Of a stretch of 64,000 bases of DNA, positions 62,063-64,000 are shown piece by piece. Origin of the DNA: Gracilibacillus alcaliphilus (GTDB taxonomy: Bacteria > Bacillota > Bacilli > Bacillales > Amphibacillaceae); contig NZ_JAFBFA010000024.1 of NCBI RefSeq assembly GCF_016909015.1, forward strand, positions 16,111 through 80,110. The letters are read 5' to 3'. The stretch's first letter is position 1. Each line of letters opens with the position of its first letter. Below the pieces are notes generated by a model that saw only the letters and a program-made list of their open reading frames with translations, did no database searches and was not told the origin of the DNA. A program made the translations under genes and the position numbers.

Positions 62063-62666
62063 TTTGATCAAAAAAGATGTCATTATTCAAAAAGCACAGA
62101 TCCTCTTGTTTATTCCGCTTATCATGTTCTTTGCTATTTTTGCTAAGCATGTAAGTCCAGCTTTCATTTTTTTTGTGGCTAGTACCTTTATCCCGCTGAA
62201 TGCCTATATATATGATGAACGGGTTGAATCTAATATTCTGCTTAATTCACTGCCATATACACGCAAAGAAATTGTTGCTGCTAGATATCTTGGCGCCATT
62301 GTCTATATGTTATGTTCAATAGGTGCGGCAGGTATTATTTTGCTTGTTTTTAATTATGAATATATGTTAAGGGATATAGCTATTGCAGCAGGATTATTCT
62401 TCTTGTTTACAGCTTTTGCTTTTCCACTATTTTATATATTAAAACCCGGATATATCGGTATGGTAGTTTTGATTTCCATTATCGCCTTAGCAGCAGTTAT
62501 GCCGCCAGTGATTCGTTTTTTGGCGAAACATCTTACTTCCATTACAGAGTTTCTCACCAGTTTATCGATGACAACGATTTACTTTAGCAGTGCTGGTATT
62601 GCAATCGGTTTGTATCTTCTTTCATGGCTGTTCAGTCAATTTATTTATCAACGAAAGGCATTTTAA
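62055..62666 (+). CDS. ABC-2 type permease, second Pmt/Ytr-like module
   Basis: The 203-residue six-helix membrane protein is paralogous to the permease at 58749 over its full length (LLNSLPYTRKEIVAARYLGAI, FYILKPGYIGMVVL, FSQFIYQRKAF). It partners the ATPase encoded upstream. Together the two modules resemble the two ATPase-permease pairs of the staphylococcal Pmt exporter, where both pairs work as one system. Whether these two act together is not known. Confidence 0.9.
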   Translation: MFNLIKKDVIIQKAQILLFIPLIMFFAIFAKHVSPAFIFFVASTFIPLNAYIYDERVESNILLNSLPYTRKEIVAARYLGAIVYMLCSIGAAGIILLVFNYEYMLRDIAIAAGLFFLFTAFAFPLFYILKPGYIGMVVLISIIALAAVMPPVIRFLAKHLTSITEFLTSLSMTTIYFSSAGIAIGLYLLSWLFSQFIYQRKAF

Positions 62667-62996
62667 CTTTTATAGTCAAGAATGTTCCATGTTTAGGAAT
62701 GTTAAGAGCAAAAGCCAGGTGGAAAGGTGGCGATGAATTGGCTTTCGGTTCTGTATATCACTAATCATATTATGTGACCGAGCATAAGTTGTGGTTGAAC
62801 ATGTAATTGCAAGGGAAACGAATTATACGACAATCAAGCGCGAATTATTTCCGTATGTAAAATATCCAAGGTAGGAAAAAACGCGGGACCGTCTGGCAGC
62901 TAGGATGGGAATTTCCAGAAGTAACGTTCATGGAGGTGAAAAGTTACTTCCGTCATTGCTTCCACTTTAGGTGGTGCCAAGTGGTAAGTATTACAG
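62667..62996. other. Intergenic region without a supported gene
   Basis: Several hairpins occur, for example GAAGTAAC/GTTACTTC around 62918-62950 and AAAGCCA/TGGCTTT around 62711-62747. I see no open frame with a ribosome binding site and cannot match it to a known RNA family. Confidence 0.5.
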
Positions 62997-63039
62997 CAGA
63001 GAATCTATCTTACTGGTATGTTCTCTAATAGATTCTCTG
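62997..63039. terminator. Hairpin between convergent permease and GntR genes
   Basis: CAGAGAATCTAT (62997-63008) and ATAGATTCTCTG (63028-63039) form a perfect 12-bp stem with a 19-nt loop. T-runs are short, so termination strength is uncertain. Confidence 0.55.
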
Positions 63040-63092
63040 TTTATCCTTCAGATAATGATAGGTTGATTTTTCGGAATTATGAAGTGGGTTAG

Positions 63093-63476
63093 TCAGCCAT
63101 TATCCTCATCTTCATAAAGAATTTTTAACAATTGCTGCAACTCATCGAGAGGCAAACCAATTTCTTTGCTATTCGAAATAACAGATCCCAGTTGTTCTTC
63201 AATTGCCTGGAGCTTTTTCTCGCGAATAACCTCTAAGTTTTGTTCTGCTACGAATGAGCCTTTTCCAACAATTGAATAAATGAATCCTGCTTTTTCTAAT
63301 TCTTCATAAGCACGTTTGGTCGTGATGACACTGACTTGTAAATCTTTAGCTAACTTCCTGATGGAAGGCAATGCCTGTCCTTCTGCTAAATCGCCGGATA
63401 ATATATTGGCTTGGATTTGTTTGGTGATTTGTTCATAAATGGGTTCTTTTGATCTATTTGAAATAATGATTTCCAT
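63093..63476 (-). CDS. GntR family regulator of the second ABC module, YtrA/PmtR-like
   Basis: The 127-residue protein is closely similar to the regulator at 57509 (same SKEPIYEQI, SVITTKRAYEEL and GFIYSIVGKGSFVAEQNL segments). I start at ATG 63476 behind AGAGGG; the longer frame lacks a site. It is convergent with the second ATPase-permease pair rather than leading it. A perfect palindrome at 63564-63587 lies 88 nt upstream and is its likely operator. It probably also acts on the module at 61193, in trans. Confidence 0.92.
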   Translation of the reverse strand: MEIIISNRSKEPIYEQITKQIQANILSGDLAEGQALPSIRKLAKDLQVSVITTKRAYEELEKAGFIYSIVGKGSFVAEQNLEVIREKKLQAIEEQLGSVISNSKEIGLPLDELQQLLKILYEDEDNG

Positions 63477-63563
63477 GTTGATCCCTCTTTTTTTGTTCAT
63501 CGATCTGCACTAAGAAAAGTAACCTCTAACAATATTAAGAGTACCTTAATATAAAAGAGTTAG

Positions 63564-63587
63564 TCTATATTATATAGGTAATATAGA
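63564..63587. promoter_or_regulatory. Perfect palindrome upstream of the second GntR gene
   Basis: TCTATATTA (63564-63572) and TAATATAGA (63579-63587) flank a 6-nt spacer. It fits an autoregulatory GntR operator. Confidence 0.6.
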
Positions 63588-63780
63588 TATAAAAAAACAT
63601 AAACATAATGAAAGAATAGCATTTTTTTGAGCAGGAGATCTGATTTTATTAATAAAACAGTTTTGAATGAAGCTGTGTTTGAAGGGAATCAACGTTCATT
63701 CTAAGAAATAATAGAAATGTGAATGGCTGGTTACCACTTGTAGAACATATTCTCACTATAAAAAATTCTATATTAAACTA

Positions 63781-63878
63781 TTGACTTTTTATAAAAACAA
63801 GCGTAATATATTAAAAGTTGACTCAAGAATATTGAAATTAATATACTTATTGACAGACTCTACCTATTTTGTTATAAT
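63781..63878 (+). promoter_or_regulatory. Three tandem sigma-A promoters of an rRNA operon
   Basis: P1: TTGACT 63781-63786, 17 nt, TAATAT 63804-63809. P2: TTGACT 63818-63823, 18 nt, TATACT 63842-63847. P3: TTGACA 63850-63855, 17 nt, TATAAT 63873-63878, a perfect consensus. Tandem strong promoters of this kind are the hallmark of rrn operons in Bacillaceae. Confidence 0.9.
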
Positions 63879-64000
63879 AATATTGCTACTTTAAAATTAG
63901 GTAGAAACATTGATCATTGAAAACTGAACAAAACAACCAGTATGTAAAAGAAGAAAAAAGCAATATGCTAGCTTGTCAAAAGCGAGCACAAGACAACTAT
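63879..64000 (+). ncRNA. Pre-16S rRNA leader (operon continues past the window)
   Basis: ATCATTGAAAACTGAACAAA (63913-63932) is the leader sequence, with boxA-like content, that precedes 16S rRNA in Bacillus relatives, and A-rich spacer sequence follows. The mature 16S start (usually GGAGAGTTTGATC-like) is not inside the window. Confidence 0.8.

Noticed and set aside
62880..63050. T-box-like leader (AGGTGGTGCCAAGTGG followed by a hairpin)
   Set aside because: The core deviates from GGGTGGTACCGCGG, the GGTGG part lies in the loop of a CCACTT/AAGTGG hairpin, stem I motifs are missing, and no amino-acid gene follows.
1..64000. tRNA genes, prophage genes, integrases, complete insertion sequences
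   Set aside because: None was seen on either strand; the only mobile-like items are the MITE-like element and gene scraps.

Overview
The window is about 64 kb of low-GC Firmicute chromosome. A moderately halophilic or osmotolerant Bacillaceae (Gracilibacillus-like) is the best guess. This rests on strong AGGAGG-type ribosome binding sites, a YjcZ-type sporulation peptide, S-box and T-box leaders, an LplABC/YesMN sugar locus, a BCCT osmolyte carrier with a very acidic tail, and the synteny ddl-murF. The genus is inference; no search was possible.

Layout. 1-8 kb: the 3' end of a YkuI-like EAL protein, an HrtBA-like ABC exporter, a chemoreceptor, a FrnE/DsbA-type oxidoreductase and the BCCT carrier. 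8-13 kb: a GntR-DUF1648 pair behind a palindromic operator, a CPBP protease, decayed gene scraps, and a SulP-UspA pair. 13-28.5 kb: a carbohydrate locus with a YesMN two-component system, an LplABC-type ABC importer, a YesL-like protein, a GH66 dextranase-family lipoprotein, two Gfo/Idh/MocA dehydrogenases, a ThuA-like protein, a MATE exporter and a TIM-barrel isomerase. The last five genes are bracketed by a ~118-bp direct repeat of GH66 3' coding sequence. 28.7-34 kb: a second chemoreceptor, a rhodanese, then murF and ddl. 34-37 kb: an AraC regulator divergent from a GH127-type beta-L-arabinofuranosidase. 37-45.7 kb: a YjcZ peptide, a HAD phosphatase, lipA-lipM, an AEC carrier, a MITE-like element, a TSUP exporter, a pseudogene, a metI-type gene under an S-box, and cobA. 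45.8-57 kb: small proteins, an MFS exporter, an esterase, an LLM oxidoreductase, DUF488, a cold-shock protein, rlmN, a GH13 glucosidase, and leuS under a T-box.

57.5-63.5 kb: two paralogous Pmt/Ytr-like modules (GntR, ABC ATPase, ABC-2 permease) flank a wrecked catalase gene. Part of the catalase has been inverted in place, and the GntR of the second module lies on the opposite strand. The last 220 bases hold three tandem sigma-A promoters and a leader typical of a 16S rRNA operon, so an rrn operon very probably starts just past the end.

The genes most likely to work together are 13330-22905: sensing of an alpha-glucan-derived sugar, lipoprotein-dependent uptake and extracellular GH66 cleavage, with the dehydrogenases and isomerase possibly processing sugars inside. 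The GH13 glucosidase at 52.7 kb could finish the glucan breakdown. The most unusual items are the octad-repeat tail of the BCCT carrier, the GH66 scar, and the inverted catalase pseudogene between duplicated transporter modules.
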